The notes under the pieces: generated by a model
Database searches by the model: none
Seen by the model: only the letters and a program-made list of their open reading frames with translations
Told to the model about the DNA's origin: nothing
Position numbers and translations under genes: made by a program
Part shown: positions 34,300-46,020 of the stretch, piece after piece
Position numbering within the stretch: position 1 is the stretch's first letter
Layout: each line of letters starts with the position of its first letter
NCBI GenBank assembly: GCA_018907035.1
Contig: JACCIC010000298.1
Span: forward strand, 310,001-374,000
From: Sycobia sp. Sy_11
Taxonomy: Eukaryota; Arthropoda; Insecta; Hymenoptera; Epichrysomallidae
Direction: 5' to 3'
DNA length: 64,000 bases

Positions 34300-35492
34300 A
34301 AGCGCTGATTTACAAATTTACTCAGAACCACCGTCTCGCATACAATCTCCCATAGATACAAATATCGAGGATCAAATAACACAACGAGAGTGTCTACGGC
34401 GTATACTTTCGCGAACATCCAGTTTCCATGAAGGCGAATTGACCAATTATTTCTGTTTGATTCTTCGCCCAGACGGACCTACCTACGCGAAACGTAAAAT
34501 CGAAGTTATGCTGAATGAGCAAACAATATAATTGAAGCATGTCGCTTGGCTAGTTCCTGAATTTGTCCAACAGTTTTTTGAATACTGTTCGGACGCCCAA
34601 GAATTAATTGATCCCAACTTAGAGGAGAAATTCACCTTATATTTAAAAAGTTATCTTATAGGAGAAGCACGAATAGCAACATCGGGAACCAGATTTGTAA
34701 CGGTTACCGAGCTTAAGAAATATTTGCGAGAAGCATTTTCAGCATCCAAAAGAGAAGAACAACTAACAGGAGAATTGAGCATAGAATACAAAAGGAAAAA
34801 CGAAACTGTATTATTATATGTCAATCGATTAAAGAGTGTAGCCTTACAAATTTACGAAATCAATGAACGCATTGCTCGTGCAGCTCCCACGCCCACTTAT
34901 AAAGGTAGAATCGACAGTTATATTATAAATTGATAAACTTTTTAAAAACGCAATAGCGGCAGAAAAAGAGTTAAAATTAAATAAGCTATTAAATGAAAGA
35001 GAAGCTCATTTTTTTAAGCCAACTATTAACAAACTACAGATGCAAGTTTGCCGATTGATTGAGTAATCTATCTCTAGAAATTTCCTTTATACTTATTGTG
35101 GAACAATGGGTTATACAGCCTTGATATTTTGTAAAAGGATTAATACAGAAACATGTCAACTTTGTAATAAAGGAAACTGCACTGCTACCCAGTGCTGCTC
35201 TCTGATTCAATGTCATACCTGCAATAAATCAGGCCATACCGCCCGATATTGTAGGGGTAATTATAGAGTACAATCAATAACATGCCAACCATGTAATAAA
35301 CCAGGGCATACGGCTAACTATTGTCGAGCAAATAATAACTCAGCGTCTCAATATCAGCTCAAATGTCAGAAGTGTGGTCGCATAGGACATACCTACACTA
35401 CATGCCAAGTACAAGGCACGAATCCAATCGACGGCCCAGTCTGCGCCTATCGTAAAAATATAGGCCACACGATCATATCACGTGTGCGCTGA
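34300..35492 (+). pseudogene. Gypsy-3 gag with CCHC zinc knuckles (broken)
   Basis: The 34,532-34,933 frame reads as a Gypsy gag capsid: FVQQFFEYCSDAQELI, then YLKSYLIGEARI, LKKYLREAFSASKREEQLTG and ETVLLYVNRLKSVALQI. After stops, 35,106-35,492 is the nucleocapsid part with at least three C-x2-C-x4-H-x4-C knuckles (CHTCNKSGHTARYC, CQPCNKPGHTANYC, CQKCGRIGHTYTTC) and one degenerate copy before them. These bind element RNA. The number of knuckles is high for Gypsy elements. The frame is broken between capsid and knuckles. Confidence 0.88.
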
Positions 35493-35739
35493 ACCAACAC
35501 AGCTAAACTGACGGAAATCCTAGGCGAGCTAATTCTATCGGAATCATAATAATAAGGAATATACCATGCGTTAACGTTCTATTCAACGAAGAATGCAGCC
35601 TTACTTTTGTGGTAGACAGTTGATCAGAAGTTAATACAATTAGAAGATACGTAATAAGCCTATATAGCTAGAAGTAAGATATATATCCTTATCGGTGAAG
35701 GAAATACTAAGGAAGTTACGCTACGGGTAGTATACCTCA

Positions 35740-36270
35740 AGAGACATTAACTATCAGATACCCGAACGGAGGAGTCTGTAGATTCCTAATCGATACGGGA
35801 TCATATGGAAAGCTAGTAAAGAGGGGAACGATACAGGCACAATTTGAAATCGATGAAACACAAAAGGCACACTTAATGGGCTTAGGCGAACAACAGTTTG
35901 CAGCGTTAGGAATCGTAAAAGTCAAGGTAATGATAACACGTAATAATAAATTACGAAACCAAACAATTAGAGTTTCCTACAATTGAGCAACCCATTCAAT
36001 TTATTTCTCCGTCGAAACTACTTGAGGCACAAGAACGGAATTGGTAAGGAAAAAGAATCAAAATCTTACCGGATTCAGTATACGTGAACGCCCCGATCGA
36101 CGATCAGAGCAGCGAATGCGAAATCGACTACGATGAACACGAACTAAACGAACCATTGTCATATATCGTCGATGAAACCGCTCGGTTCCTAAATCATTAT
36201 TTTGAAGATCAGAGTTTCGCTAACAAAACCTTCTACACACTCGTGCCAGGAAATGTGTCGGCGAACTAAC
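35740..36270 (+). pseudogene. Gypsy-3 aspartic protease region
   Basis: CRFLIDTGSYGKLV (LIDTGS at 35,786-35,803) is the canonical retropepsin active site. ETQKAHLMGLGEQQFAALG and VKVKVMI follow as expected for the flap region. Stops occur after about base 35,980. The open stretch 36,084-36,269 (acidic, ending FYTLVPGNVSAN) lies in the usual protease-RT spacer. Confidence 0.8.
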
Positions 36271-36289
36271 ACGTTGGTTTCCAGGAGCT

Positions 36290-37012
36290 AAACCCAGAAT
36301 ATACAGGACCTCCTGTGGAATACATAATGTGCGTGCAAACCACTTCCGTGCAGGAACTCGTACGCACCGAACACTTAGACCCAAGTGGGCGAAAATACAT
36401 ACAAGAACTAATCGAAACCAACAGAGATGTCATCTTCTTGTCTGGAGACCCTTGAGCGGGAACAGATGTAATAATGCATTGAATTAAGACAGCAGATGAA
36501 GAGCCTATGAACGCTCGTCAATATAAATTCACGCACGCATTTAAGGAAGAAATAGACAGACAGGTGAACTTAGCCAACCGTACATCATTACTACCGTTGC
36601 ATCGGGATACGCTGTAGGAGGCGTTTTATCACAGGGAGATATTGGAAAAGATCGACCAATTACATATACCTCGCGCGTACTGCATAACGCAGAACTAAAA
36701 TACGAAATTTCAAAAGAGGCGGTAGCAATTCTTCATAGTGTAGAGGCATTTCGATCCTACGTATATGGCAGAAAAATCACCATCGTTACCGACCATTAAC
36801 CACTAGTATGGTTGAAAATTGCCGACTTAAACATACGCGTACAGAAATGGTGTTTTAGACTTTCGGAATACGATTACACGGTTATTTATAAACCTGGAAG
36901 AATGAATTCCAATGCAGATGCTCTGTCGCCGATCCCTCCAGAAAGTTTCAACCTGGTCACTCGATCGGGCTGTGTTCGCGAAGCCATAATTCAGCCTACG
37001 AAAAGGAAATAA
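36290..37012 (+). pseudogene. Gypsy-3 RT start fused to RNase H (RT deleted)
   Basis: SVQELVRTEHLDPSGRKYIQ and the approach to RT (DEEPMNARQYKFTHAFKEEI) run to about 36,560. The next readable text is already RNase H (YAVGGVLSQGDIGKDRP, YEISKEAVAILHSVEAFRSY, TIVTDH, then YKPGRMNSNADALSP). The whole polymerase domain, with its YxDD box, is missing, so this copy could never reverse transcribe without help. Confidence 0.87.
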
Positions 37013-37896
37013 GAAACAAGAACAAAAATCGACTGAAAAGGAAACCCCGCGAAAAAGACCCAAGAAAATTCAAAATGAACAAACTCAGCTAGATATACTA
37101 GCAAATACACGGATAACTAATCCAAAAAACTACACGAGTTACACCTCAATACGCTACAAGTCAGATCGATGATATCGAAGAATTCGAAGCCGACCCCTCA
37201 ACTCTACCACAGAAACCCGTATCACCTAGGTCACGAACGAACTCAAACACCATTTTAGAATTAGAAGAGTCAACATCATCAAACAAAACAGACACGTGTA
37301 ATAAATAGTCACGCATCATTACAAATAATCGAAGTAAGAGAATGACTTCATCATTGAAAGGATAAATTAATCTTTTTCGTAAATAGTAAAGGTGAACCCT
37401 GCGATGACAGCACCAAAAAGGTCATTGAACAGCGCGAAATAAAAATAAAACCAATGAATGTATATGAACTGCAATACATCAAAAGAAGAAAATGTAAAAA
37501 CTATTTCGCTTTATGCATTAGAGCTGAAAAACCAGCATCGCTAGGGGTAATTGAATCAAACATTTCTAAGACGTTAAGCACAAAATATTGATGAAAATGA
37601 ATGAAACCATCATAAACATTGGACAATTTAAATGAATAGAGAATTTGGAATACGTGAACTTTTGCGAACAGATCAAAGCGACATTTGACAATCTCTCGAT
37701 TATGATAATAATTTTTTACAGATTCATTGATATATGTACCAATACCTAAACGAGACGGAGTCTTCGCAGAACTCCAGAAATCTCCCTAGGAAAAAAACCG
37801 GGGAGTATCCAAAACATATGGTAGGATCAAACAAAGGTATTATTCGGAAAACTTAAAGCATGATATCCAGATGAGAATCTAACAATGCCTAGACTG

Positions 37897-38857
37897 TCAA
37901 TTAAAAAAATTATTTCGTCTAAAGACAAAGCAGCCCATGATAATTACTGACACACCCGGCGTGCCATTACAAAATGTAGCATTAGACGTAGTAGAACCCT
38001 TAAAATCTACCAAAAATGATAACGAATAAATCCGTATAATTGAAGACCATTTCTCGAAATTTTTTATGGGGATATCATTAAAAGATACATTATCCTTTAC
38101 TATCGCGGACGCTTTTATAAAAAGATTCGTCTGCATATTTAAAACAACCAAAGTAATCCTTACCAACCAAGGAACGAATTTCTTTAGCAATCTGATGAAT
38201 AGAATAACAAAACTTTTCAAAATTAAAAAACTTCGCACAAGAGTATCTCATCCGCAATCGAACGGCTCATTAGAAAGATCGCATCATACCTTAAGAGAAT
38301 ATCTGAAAGATTATACGACAAACGACGAAGAATGGGATAACTGGTTCGACTGAGCTATGCTCAACTACAACACTTGAAAGAAAGCACCAAACACACTCCC
38401 TATGAACTTTTGTTCGGGAGAATCGCACGACTACTATCAACAGACGTGCTAGGGGAAGCAAACCTAGTACCCATATACAAAGATTACCTAATTAACCTCG
38501 TGACCCGCTTAAACGGTCTACAAAAATTTGCCTACGACCATCTCGTTTCGTCAAATTCAAATAAAAAAAATATTATGATCGAAAATTAAACCCTCAAAAC
38601 TTTTAACTACGAATTATGTATTTTTGTTATCCGGTCCAAAACCAGAGAAGTTCGGAAAACATTATCCCGGACCTCATAAAATACTGGAAATATTGAACCA
38701 AAATAATATCCGAATACGAATTAACAAAGATAGCAAAATAAGACATGCCAATAGACTCAAAATATCGTATATCAACCACGAATATGCAAGTAGTCCAATA
38801 AAAAAAATTGACAAAAATAGCAATATAAAGACGTTGTATTGCAACGCTGAAATATAG
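37897..38857 (+). pseudogene. Gypsy-3 integrase (broken, altered active site)
   Basis: The core reads NVALDVVEPL (first Asp), HFSKFFMGISLKD, ILTNQGTNFFSNLM and HPQSNGSLERSHHTLREYL (Glu). At the second catalytic position the family has D in a TDQGTNF motif, but here the codon at 38,165-38,167 is AAC, Asn. The C-terminal part follows after stops: HTPYELLFGRIARL (38,374-38,589) and GKHYPGPHKILEIL...RHANRLKI (38,624-38,857). The integrase is inactive by frame breaks as well as by the substitution. Confidence 0.87.
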
Positions 38858-38919
38858 AGCGTCAAACCTTAAAAAATGCACTTGCTATAGCCACTCAAGC
38901 TCCCGACGAGTTCGTATAC

Positions 38920-39120
38920 TCTACTCTACTCCAATCTACAACTCCATTCCATTCCACTCTACTACTACTCCAGTTTATTCAACTCTACTTTCTGGTTCAT
39001 CATTACCAAGGGCGCCTATCAGCATCAGCATCGGCATCAACAGCAGCAGTCCAGTGTTCAACTATCAGTTCAACTATGAGTTCAGTATCCAACTCTCTCT
39101 TTCTCTCTCTCTCTCTGTCT

Positions 39121-39157
<37 letters not shown>

Positions 39158-39736
39158 CCTCTCTCTCTCCCTCTCTCTCTCCCTGTCTCTCTCTTTCTCT
39201 CTCTGCCTCTCTCTCTCCCTCTCTCTCTTTCTCTCTCTCTCCTCAGGTGGTTCGGGAGTTCAAGAAAAATCGAATAAAAGTAAGTAACACAAAAAATACT
39301 AATGTTCTAAATTTTTTTCCTTTTTTTACTTTTACTTTCTTATCATCCTTCCGGATCCATCTTCTCTAAGATTAGAGAACTTAATGAGCCCAATTACCAT
39401 CTATATATTTTTTTTATATAGAAGGAGAAGAGGAAACCTGGTTATCTAGGCTGAGGCAATACAAGCTCTTTTTCGTAAGGAACGACAGCTTGAATTCAAT
39501 AGAAACCTTGGCCTGTAATCAGAGGAAAAATGTAGCGATATGCAAAAACTTAAACAACCTGTCTTCCTCTTTTCCTGTAGGTTGGCGAAATAAATTATCA
39601 CGAGTTTTCACAAATAATTGAAGTTCATTTCTTTGGCTCGAAAGCCTCTGCAATAAACGTACGGATGTACTGAAAAAGGTATATTCACAGGTGAATAAGC
39701 TTTAGGTAGACGTTGAAGTTATAGATTCCGACGTCA
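38920..39736 (+). repeat. Right LTR of Gypsy-3, U3 missing
   Basis: Similarity to the left LTR starts at the TACTC-rich stretch and runs through the CT tract, GGTTCGGGAGTTCAAG, GAGCCCAATTACCATC, AGGCTGAGGCAATACAAGC and the end TAGATTCCGACGTCA. Sequence equivalent to left-LTR bases 32,222 to about 32,505 is absent. A patch at about 39,510-39,570 is not in the left LTR. Confidence 0.75.
39094..39241. repeat. Impure (CT)n tract in the Gypsy-3 right LTR
   Basis: Long CT array with TT and CC interruptions. The matching tract in the left LTR (32,662-32,694) is much shorter. Reading frames made of Ser-Leu repeats over it are artefacts. Confidence 0.95.
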
Positions 39737-39993
39737 GAGAATTAAAGATTTATATCGCAACTCGTATATAACGCATGGCTCTACTATGTAAATACAAATA
39801 TAAATATTGTGTATAAATATATATATATATAATATTATGAAGAAATCTATATATTGTGACCGGCAAAACTGCCACATAGGAGAAATCCCCGCAGCCACGC
39901 AAGACTGAGCGACCGTCCTCTCGGTCAGCAAGGTTTGAGTTCCGAAAACCTAAGGAGAGAAAGAGATATAAGGAAGGATGGAAACCTCTCTTT

Positions 39994-39994
<1 letters not shown>

Positions 39995-40034
<40 letters not shown>
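39995..40034. repeat. (GA)n microsatellite
   Basis: 20 GA units in the Gypsy-4 leader. Confidence 0.97.
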
Positions 40035-40037
<3 letters not shown>

Positions 40038-40379
40038 AGAGAGAGCAAGAAGAAGACGAAGCTTGAGATTAGAAGAAAAACATAGAGATAGGACACAAGG
40101 TCCTAAAGAGTCGATAGGGTCATACTTAATAGGTATGGGAGCAATACTAGGAAAAGTGCCGCCATAATTGCCACCTAAAACACAGCTGGATATGGTTTAT
40201 AGAAATTTAAACCCTACCTTCATCGACAAAATCAATAGAGCGGACTTTAAGACGCTAGACGAGCCGCAGGGGTACTAGGACAACAGATAAAACTTAAAAA
40301 GGAGCTAGGACTCAAAAAGAACACGGACGTTACTGATTCTCCATGCACGACCTCAATGCGGGAAGACGAGAGCGGACTC

Positions 40380-42083
40380 TTCCTGAATATTGAATTATTA
40401 GGGAAGACATTTCCGGCATTAATTGATCCGGGGGCGCGTGATTCCTATATTGGACCGCGTCCAGGAAAGGTTGCTAACACAGCCATTATACCAATCACGT
40501 GATTAATGCACCTGCCAGATAGCCAGATTTGCTCCAAGGACGGAGAAGTTGATATACTCCTGAAAATAGACGGGCAACAAGTTAAGACGCGCTTCAGAGT
40601 GTCTACGTGCTTAATGTCCGATATCATCCTCGGGGTGGATATCCTGATTGAATTACAAATGACGATTAAGTTCGCCAAGGCGACTTGGTATACGCCTAGA
40701 AACATCGCAAGGCATTTTGTGACGTGTCCGAACATCGAGGTGCAGGCGATCACTACCCTAGCAGTAGTAAGTGAGGTTGGAGCAAAGGCAGAAACAGCAA
40801 CTAAATCAGCTACTAAATTAGCTGATACCAGAACAGATAGGGGCTATCAGGCTTGCATAGATTCCCCTCGCTACATAGACATGCAAGATCACCGACCTAT
40901 TAAACAGCGCCTCCGCCGCATACCGGACAAACTGTTAAAGCAGGCCCACGAAGAAGTCGATAGACTTCTTGCCGAAGGCATTATTGAACCTTCGGAAAGT
41001 TCGTGGAGCAGTTCGGTGATCGTGCCGAAAAAGGACGGCAATATCAGGTTCTGCATAGACTACAGGGCAGTCAACTAGGTGACGAAGAAGAATGCATATC
41101 CTCTTCCTCACATGGACGTCCTACTGGATAATCTGCGTGACACTCATTATCTTTTTAAGAGAGACTTGAGCCAGTCATATCACCAGATTCCTTTAGATGA
41201 CGCTAGTAAGGAAATAACTGCCGTCGCAGTCTCGCAGAAAGAGCTGTTTCAATATACCAGGATTCCATATGGGCTGACCAACGCTGCAGCCAGTTTTCAA
41301 GGCGGCATGGATGTCGTGTTCGGACCGCAGTGACAGCCATGCGTATTTGTTTACATGGACGATATAATTATCACCACGAATACGTTCGAGGAATATACTC
41401 AGCAATTAGAACAGGTACTAGCTCGCCTTAATCAGCTTGGGCTTCCAATTAATAAGGCAAAGTCTGAGTTTTGTTCTCCGGAGGTACGTTATCTGGGTTG
41501 TATAGTAGACAAAGACGAACTGCGTACGGTCCCCGACAAGCTAAAGTCCGTGACGGAATATCCAGCCCCCACGAACATCAAACAGCTGAGAACTTTTCTC
41601 GGCATGGTAGGGTGGTTTTTCCGCTCTATTAAATCTTTAGCGAACGTAAAGGCACCACTCAGTAAACTTTTACGAAAGAACGTCAGATGACACTGGGACA
41701 AACCCCAGGAGGACGCATTTAACTAACTGTGTATTTTGATAACGCAAGCTTCCGTATTAAAGCGCACCATACAGAGTAGATCGTATATTCTACAAATAGA
41801 TGCCAGCAACTATGCCCTTAGTACCCTGCTTAGTCAAGACTCGGATAATGAAAAGCCCCCCATCGCTTATGCGAGCAGAGCAGTGACCAACGCGGAGCTA
41901 AATTACACGGTGGTCAAGAAAGAGTATCTCGCCGTACTCTGGGACGTAGAAAAATTTAGATGCTATCTGTTGGGAGAGGAATTCACGGTGATCACTGATG
42001 ACAGTAGCCGAAAATGGCTACACACACTAAAACAATCCTACGGGAAGGTTATCCAGATGGGCCACAGTCCTACAGGTCTATAA
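40380..42083 (+). pseudogene. Gypsy-4 protease, reverse transcriptase and RNase H (interrupted)
   Basis: Protease is recognisable by ALIDPGARDSYI, where the usual D-[ST]-G has become D-P-G, and by ILGVDILIELQM. RT follows: RLLAEGIIEPSESSWSS, RFCIDYRAVN, a stop at 41,076-41,078, then KNAYPLPHMDVLLDNL, RIPYGLTNAAASFQ, a stop, and VYMDDIIITT with YMDD at 41,352-41,363. The connection text KSEFCSPEVRYLGC and TNIKQLRTFLGMVGWF is intact. RNase H (LQIDASNYALSTLLSQD, KKEYLAVLWDVEKFRCYL, TVITDDSSRKWL) follows after further stops; the last acidic motif reads TDD in place of TDH. Confidence 0.93.
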
Positions 42084-42099
42084 GATGAAGATAATTCAT

Positions 42100-43305
42100 A
42101 GAAAAGACGAGACTAAAAGACGAGTACGAGAAAAAACTAAGAGAAATCCGAGATTGCTTAGAAAAACATCCAGACTGGCGAATTAAAGATAAAATTCTCT
42201 TAAAACATCGCCCGAACGTCTACTTGGACGTACTAGGTCCCGAGGAAGACGATTGGAAGATCGCCATCTCTTCCAAAGACAGCGAGCGGATAATGTTCGA
42301 ATGTCACAGCAGTCCGACATCCGGAAATTTTGGTGTTGATAGAACATTACACCAGGTCTCTCGACATTACTACTGGCCAGGAATGAGACGATATATCTAC
42401 AGCTATATCAAACACAGCCCAGAGTGTCAGCTATATAAAGTTTCATAGAGGACACCAACCGGCCTATTGATGCACAGAAATGTGTAAGGGCCATGGGCAA
42501 GCGTGGTCACTGACATAATGGGTCCCTTTCGTGCCAGTAAAGGTCAACACACATATCTCTTGATCTTCGCAGACCTTTTCACCAAATACCTGGAACTTCG
42601 ACCAATACGTAAGGCAACAGGACAGGCGATAATTAAAGCGCTTGAAGAGCTGGTCGTCTTCAAATGGGGTTGCCCCAAGTTTTTCATCTCCGAAAATGGC
42701 ACCGAGTTCGCCAATAAGTTGATCAAACAGCGGCTCGGAATAATAGAACAGATGATAGTTCCATGCCATACACAGGCGAATCCCGTAGAGCGGGTAAACT
42801 GCACGTTCAAAGGTATGATCTCAATCTTCGTAAAAGAAGATCATAAAAACTGGAGCATACACCTACCAGAACTGGCTTTCGCCATGAACACGTCTGTGCA
42901 TGTAAGTACGCAAGTCTCACAGCCTTCTTGAAATTCGGTAGAAACCCAAGGGAACCACGTCAGCCATTGACACCCACTGACTGGCTAAGTCGAATGAAAA
43001 GACTACTTGTTATTCACGAGTTAGTCAGAAAAAATATATGATACATGCAGCCATTGAGAAACAGGCGCACTATTATTATAAAAACAGAAGAGAAGCATCG
43101 TTTGCGGAAAACGAGACTGTTCGTAGAAGAAACCACGTATTGTCATAAGGACCGGACAGATTTGTAGCACGACTAGGTCCAAAGTTTGTTGCTCTATGAC
43201 GAATCGTCAAGAAAATATCCCCTACCATCTTTGAGCTAGAAGACATGGACGACAGGAAGAAAACAAGAGTACACGTTTCAGATATAAAAATACTATCTCC
43301 CTAAT
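42100..43305 (+). pseudogene. Gypsy-4 integrase (broken, altered residues)
   Basis: Zinc-binding part: ECHSSPTSGNFGVDRTL, then YYWPGMRRYIYSYIKHSPECQLYK. Compared with the usual H-H-C-C pattern, the second His appears as Asn (SGNFG for SGHFG) and the first Cys is missing. Core: VVTDIMGPFRASKG (Asp), FISENGTEFANKL and QANPVERVNCTFKGM (Glu). The middle Asp of the DDE triad appears as Glu (codon 42,692-42,694). The C-terminal part near 43,150-43,300 reads FVARLGPKFVAL and TIFELEDM...RVHVSDIKI. Several frame changes break it. Confidence 0.87.
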
Positions 43306-43459
43306 ATACCATCTCGTTTCTCGACACATACCACCAGCAGAGACCATGTGAAAAGGCATAGGCAGAAGTAGAGGCAGAGTCCACGTTGACCGACCAACCG
43401 CGTCTACCAGGGGACGTCTATACCCCCAATCTAACGGGCTCAATATCCGTACACGCGGC

Positions 43460-44842
43460 TACACCGCAAGTCCTAGAGACAAGCGGGCAAGCAACGCAAG
43501 AGCGTCGACACAACCGCGAGCAAACCTTCGATATGGATTAATTAGCCCAAGCTCTGCACCAGCGAGAAAGAGAAGTAGACATGGGAAATTTAATTGAGTA
43601 AAACTACGGAAGCTCCAGAAGAGCACGATCGTCCGGAAAGACGTAAAACTAATACAACACCAGCAATAACAACATAATAAGATGTTGTTGAAGAGGATCT
43701 TCTGTAACGACGTGAAACTATGACAACAACAGAAGCGCAAGAGCTCAGACGTCCACGTAAACATGATAATACGGAAAACGCACAGGAGTGCGAGCGTCCG
43801 ATACGACGTAAAACTACCAAATCAATATCAACAGGAATAGCCGACGTACTAAAAAGTAGGGAAAGAAACTGATTGGATTTTCAATTATTTCACGAGAAGA
43901 TACGAGGACTTGGGCGACACCATAGCCGTGGACTATAAGTCCGACAGCGACGTGTCGCATAAGACTGGACCATTGGAAGCGTCCCGTAGACACATAGTGG
44001 CCTACCGTAACCTACGAGATGCGATACCGTATTCTACACCACAGCAAATTCGGTCCATTAGCCCCCTACCAGGCCCACAATGCCATAGGAGGATAATACC
44101 GAAGCGACCAGCGGAAGTCGGAAGGCCAGCGCCCATCGTCTACGCAAGTACCCCTATAAGATGGTGCCTATGCCGGTATGACTACCCAAATCTCCCTAGC
44201 GCGCCTAGTTGGTATGACCAAAAGGCACAACGATTCCTACGGGGTGGAATAAAAAAAAGGTTTTAATCCCTTCATAGTTCAGCAAATAACCAGAACCGTC
44301 GTCAGCTTATATCGTCTCGTAATGCCGCCAGTGACGCAAAATTCCGCTACGGCAATCCCAAAGATCCCAGCGCTCATGACGATGGTTGAAACTCTCTAGA
44401 GAATTTCCCATCCCCCAAACGACCGCACCCATCCTATCTTGTAACGCCGTTCTCCAAGCATCAGGCTGGAAAAACGGATGGCTGCTGGAATTACGGTGAT
44501 GTCAGTAATCGGTACTTCACCTGCCTGCAAGCGCAGATAAGCAAATTTTGCTACCGTTGTGGCAGTCGGACAATGGATGTCCATACGTGCATCGCTTGTT
44601 CCGAGAGACCGTCCCTTGCCGCTTCGTCTTGGAAAGGGAAGGGGATAGGCGACAGCACGAAGCAGTCGCCCGGTGAAAGCGATAAGACGCCGCGGCAGAT
44701 ATCCTATGATGGGGCAGATGAAGAAAAGGTGCTAGAAAAAGCCGAGCCCCGACAGTCGCACGACCAAGAACGCAAGAGACGACTGGGCCGACCCTGCAGG
44801 AAGTTGCAGGAGCTCTTTTCCAAAGTACACAACCGGATCTGA
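43460..44842 (+). pseudogene. Region 3' of Gypsy-4 pol with Pro-rich and zinc-ribbon-like text
   Basis: I do not recognise this as a named family. It starts with an imperfect repeat of about 60-90 bases (HDRPERRKTNTT, RRPRKHDNT, CERPIRRKTTKS). A 118-codon frame at 43,910-44,266 follows, with a Pro-rich stretch and the ending PSAPSWYDQKAQRFLRGG. The frame 44,573-44,842 and the codons just before it read FCYRCGSRTMDVHTCIACSE, a C-x2-C-x9-C-x2-C pattern like a zinc ribbon, followed by a charged tail. Position and GC content suggest it belongs to Gypsy-4 or to a second element joined to it. Stops separate the parts. Confidence 0.4.
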
Positions 44843-44870
44843 TTGTTATGCCGGGTGCGAACGTCGACAT

Positions 44871-45423
44871 TACTAAGTAGATGGCTCAGAACAACGTCCA
44901 GCTGTTTCCTCTTTTTGTTCTCTGTTTTTCCAGATATAGTTACCAGATAGATATTCCCCCATGCCCTCATACCACGATAGAAGCAAAAGTAGCAGAGTGC
45001 ACTGTTTAGGAGTTACTAACGCGATAAAATAGTGTATCACACGAGAAATCATAGTAAATATTAGTAAAGAGTAGAGCACACGCTTGGTGCAGCGTTGATG
45101 GACGAGAAGTGGCGCTAGAAAGGAGCATACAATGGTTCCCAGTAAAAAGAAGGCTACTTGCCTGGTCCCTCAATACTGCCCCAACGATAGCTGAAAAGTA
45201 AACAGTAAATACAGAAAAAACCTCATTTCCAGTAAACCCCATCGCAGAAAGAGCCAGCGATGGCCGAAGCTGGCCCCAAGCGAAGAAGAGTGACAAGCAA
45301 GAATCACGCGTTACGAAGAAAAAATATAGACATTAGTTAAACGATAGATTATAATAGTTAAATGATAAGTTTCATACCTTTATTACATATGTCTTAGTTT
45401 TAGTTTTAGTTTTAGTCACTCAT
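44871..45423. other. No gene seen
   Basis: Mixed-composition sequence, probably the tail of Gypsy-4, with stops in all frames and no recognised motif. Confidence 0.35.
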
Positions 45424-45650
45424 TACAATACGAGGGTGGATTAAGTTTCCGGCCTGACCAAGAGATGGCGCTACTAGGCCTACCTTGAGGTGGCGTTCTA
45501 TAGTACCATCCTTAGATAGCTTGTAGCTATAGTTTGAGTCTGATCTCCATTTTAGTTTCTGTTTGAGAGCACGTTGAACAAGACGCTTCTGTGTTTTTCG
45601 TAAAAATGGAACCTGCTCCATGGTATTTGTCGTCACCGTGCGAAAGGCTG
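45424..45650 (+). mobile_element. Mariner-like transposon end fragment
   Basis: TACGAGGGTGGATTAAGTTT followed by CCGGCCTGACC resembles a mariner terminal inverted repeat, followed by AGATGGCGCTACTAGG, GTTCTATAGTACC and a short leader up to an ATG near 45,606. The text after that ATG is not clearly transposase, and no second terminal repeat is found, so only one end of the element seems to be present. Confidence 0.45.
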
Positions 45651-45887
45651 ACGAATGTAACTTGGCGTGATCGTGTTATTATACGGTTTTTCTTATTGTA
45701 AATAAATGTTCGTTGTTCGCTAGTTCATATTAATAAATGGTTGTTAGTTCTGAAAGAAAGCGCAGTTTGACTTTCGTCTTTTTTGTTCTCCGTTCCCTCG
45801 CTTTCCAGCTCCAACGCTGTGACGCGATCAGACATCCCAAAGTAAGTAGCCGTAGAATAGTGGTTATAATATATATATATATATATT

Positions 45888-45947
45888 GTAACATGTAGAG
45901 GTTATCTTATCCTATACATATTAATTATTAGTACCAATGGGGAGAAA

Positions 45948-46020
<73 letters not shown>

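Larger units (their letters stand above)
32222..39736 (+). mobile_element. Gypsy-3: broken Ty3/Gypsy LTR retrotransposon
   Basis: Left LTR (32,222-33,133), PBS (33,151-33,168), gag and CCHC knuckles (34.3-35.5 kb), protease (35.74 kb), a deletion that removes all of RT, RNase H (36.57-37.0 kb), integrase (37.9-38.86 kb) and a right LTR that lacks its U3 part (38,920-39,736). Multiple stops occur in every domain. It is AT-richer than Gypsy-2 and Gypsy-4, so it may be older or from a different lineage. Confidence 0.9.
39857..45330 (+). mobile_element. Gypsy-4: broken Ty3/Gypsy element
   Basis: Plus-strand order: protease remnant near 40.42 kb, RT 40.88-41.69 kb, RNase H 41.74-42.08 kb, integrase 42.2-43.3 kb, then about 1.5 kb of further open sequence with Pro-rich and zinc-ribbon-like text. 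Domain text runs further than in the other copies, but stops and frameshifts occur about every 300-500 bases. I could not find its LTRs with confidence; the left boundary is placed where TGTGACCGGC appears and is approximate, as is the right one. Confidence 0.88.

Noticed and set aside
39054..39369. Ser/Leu-repeat reading frames
   Set aside because: They are the translation of a CT microsatellite inside the Gypsy-3 right LTR.
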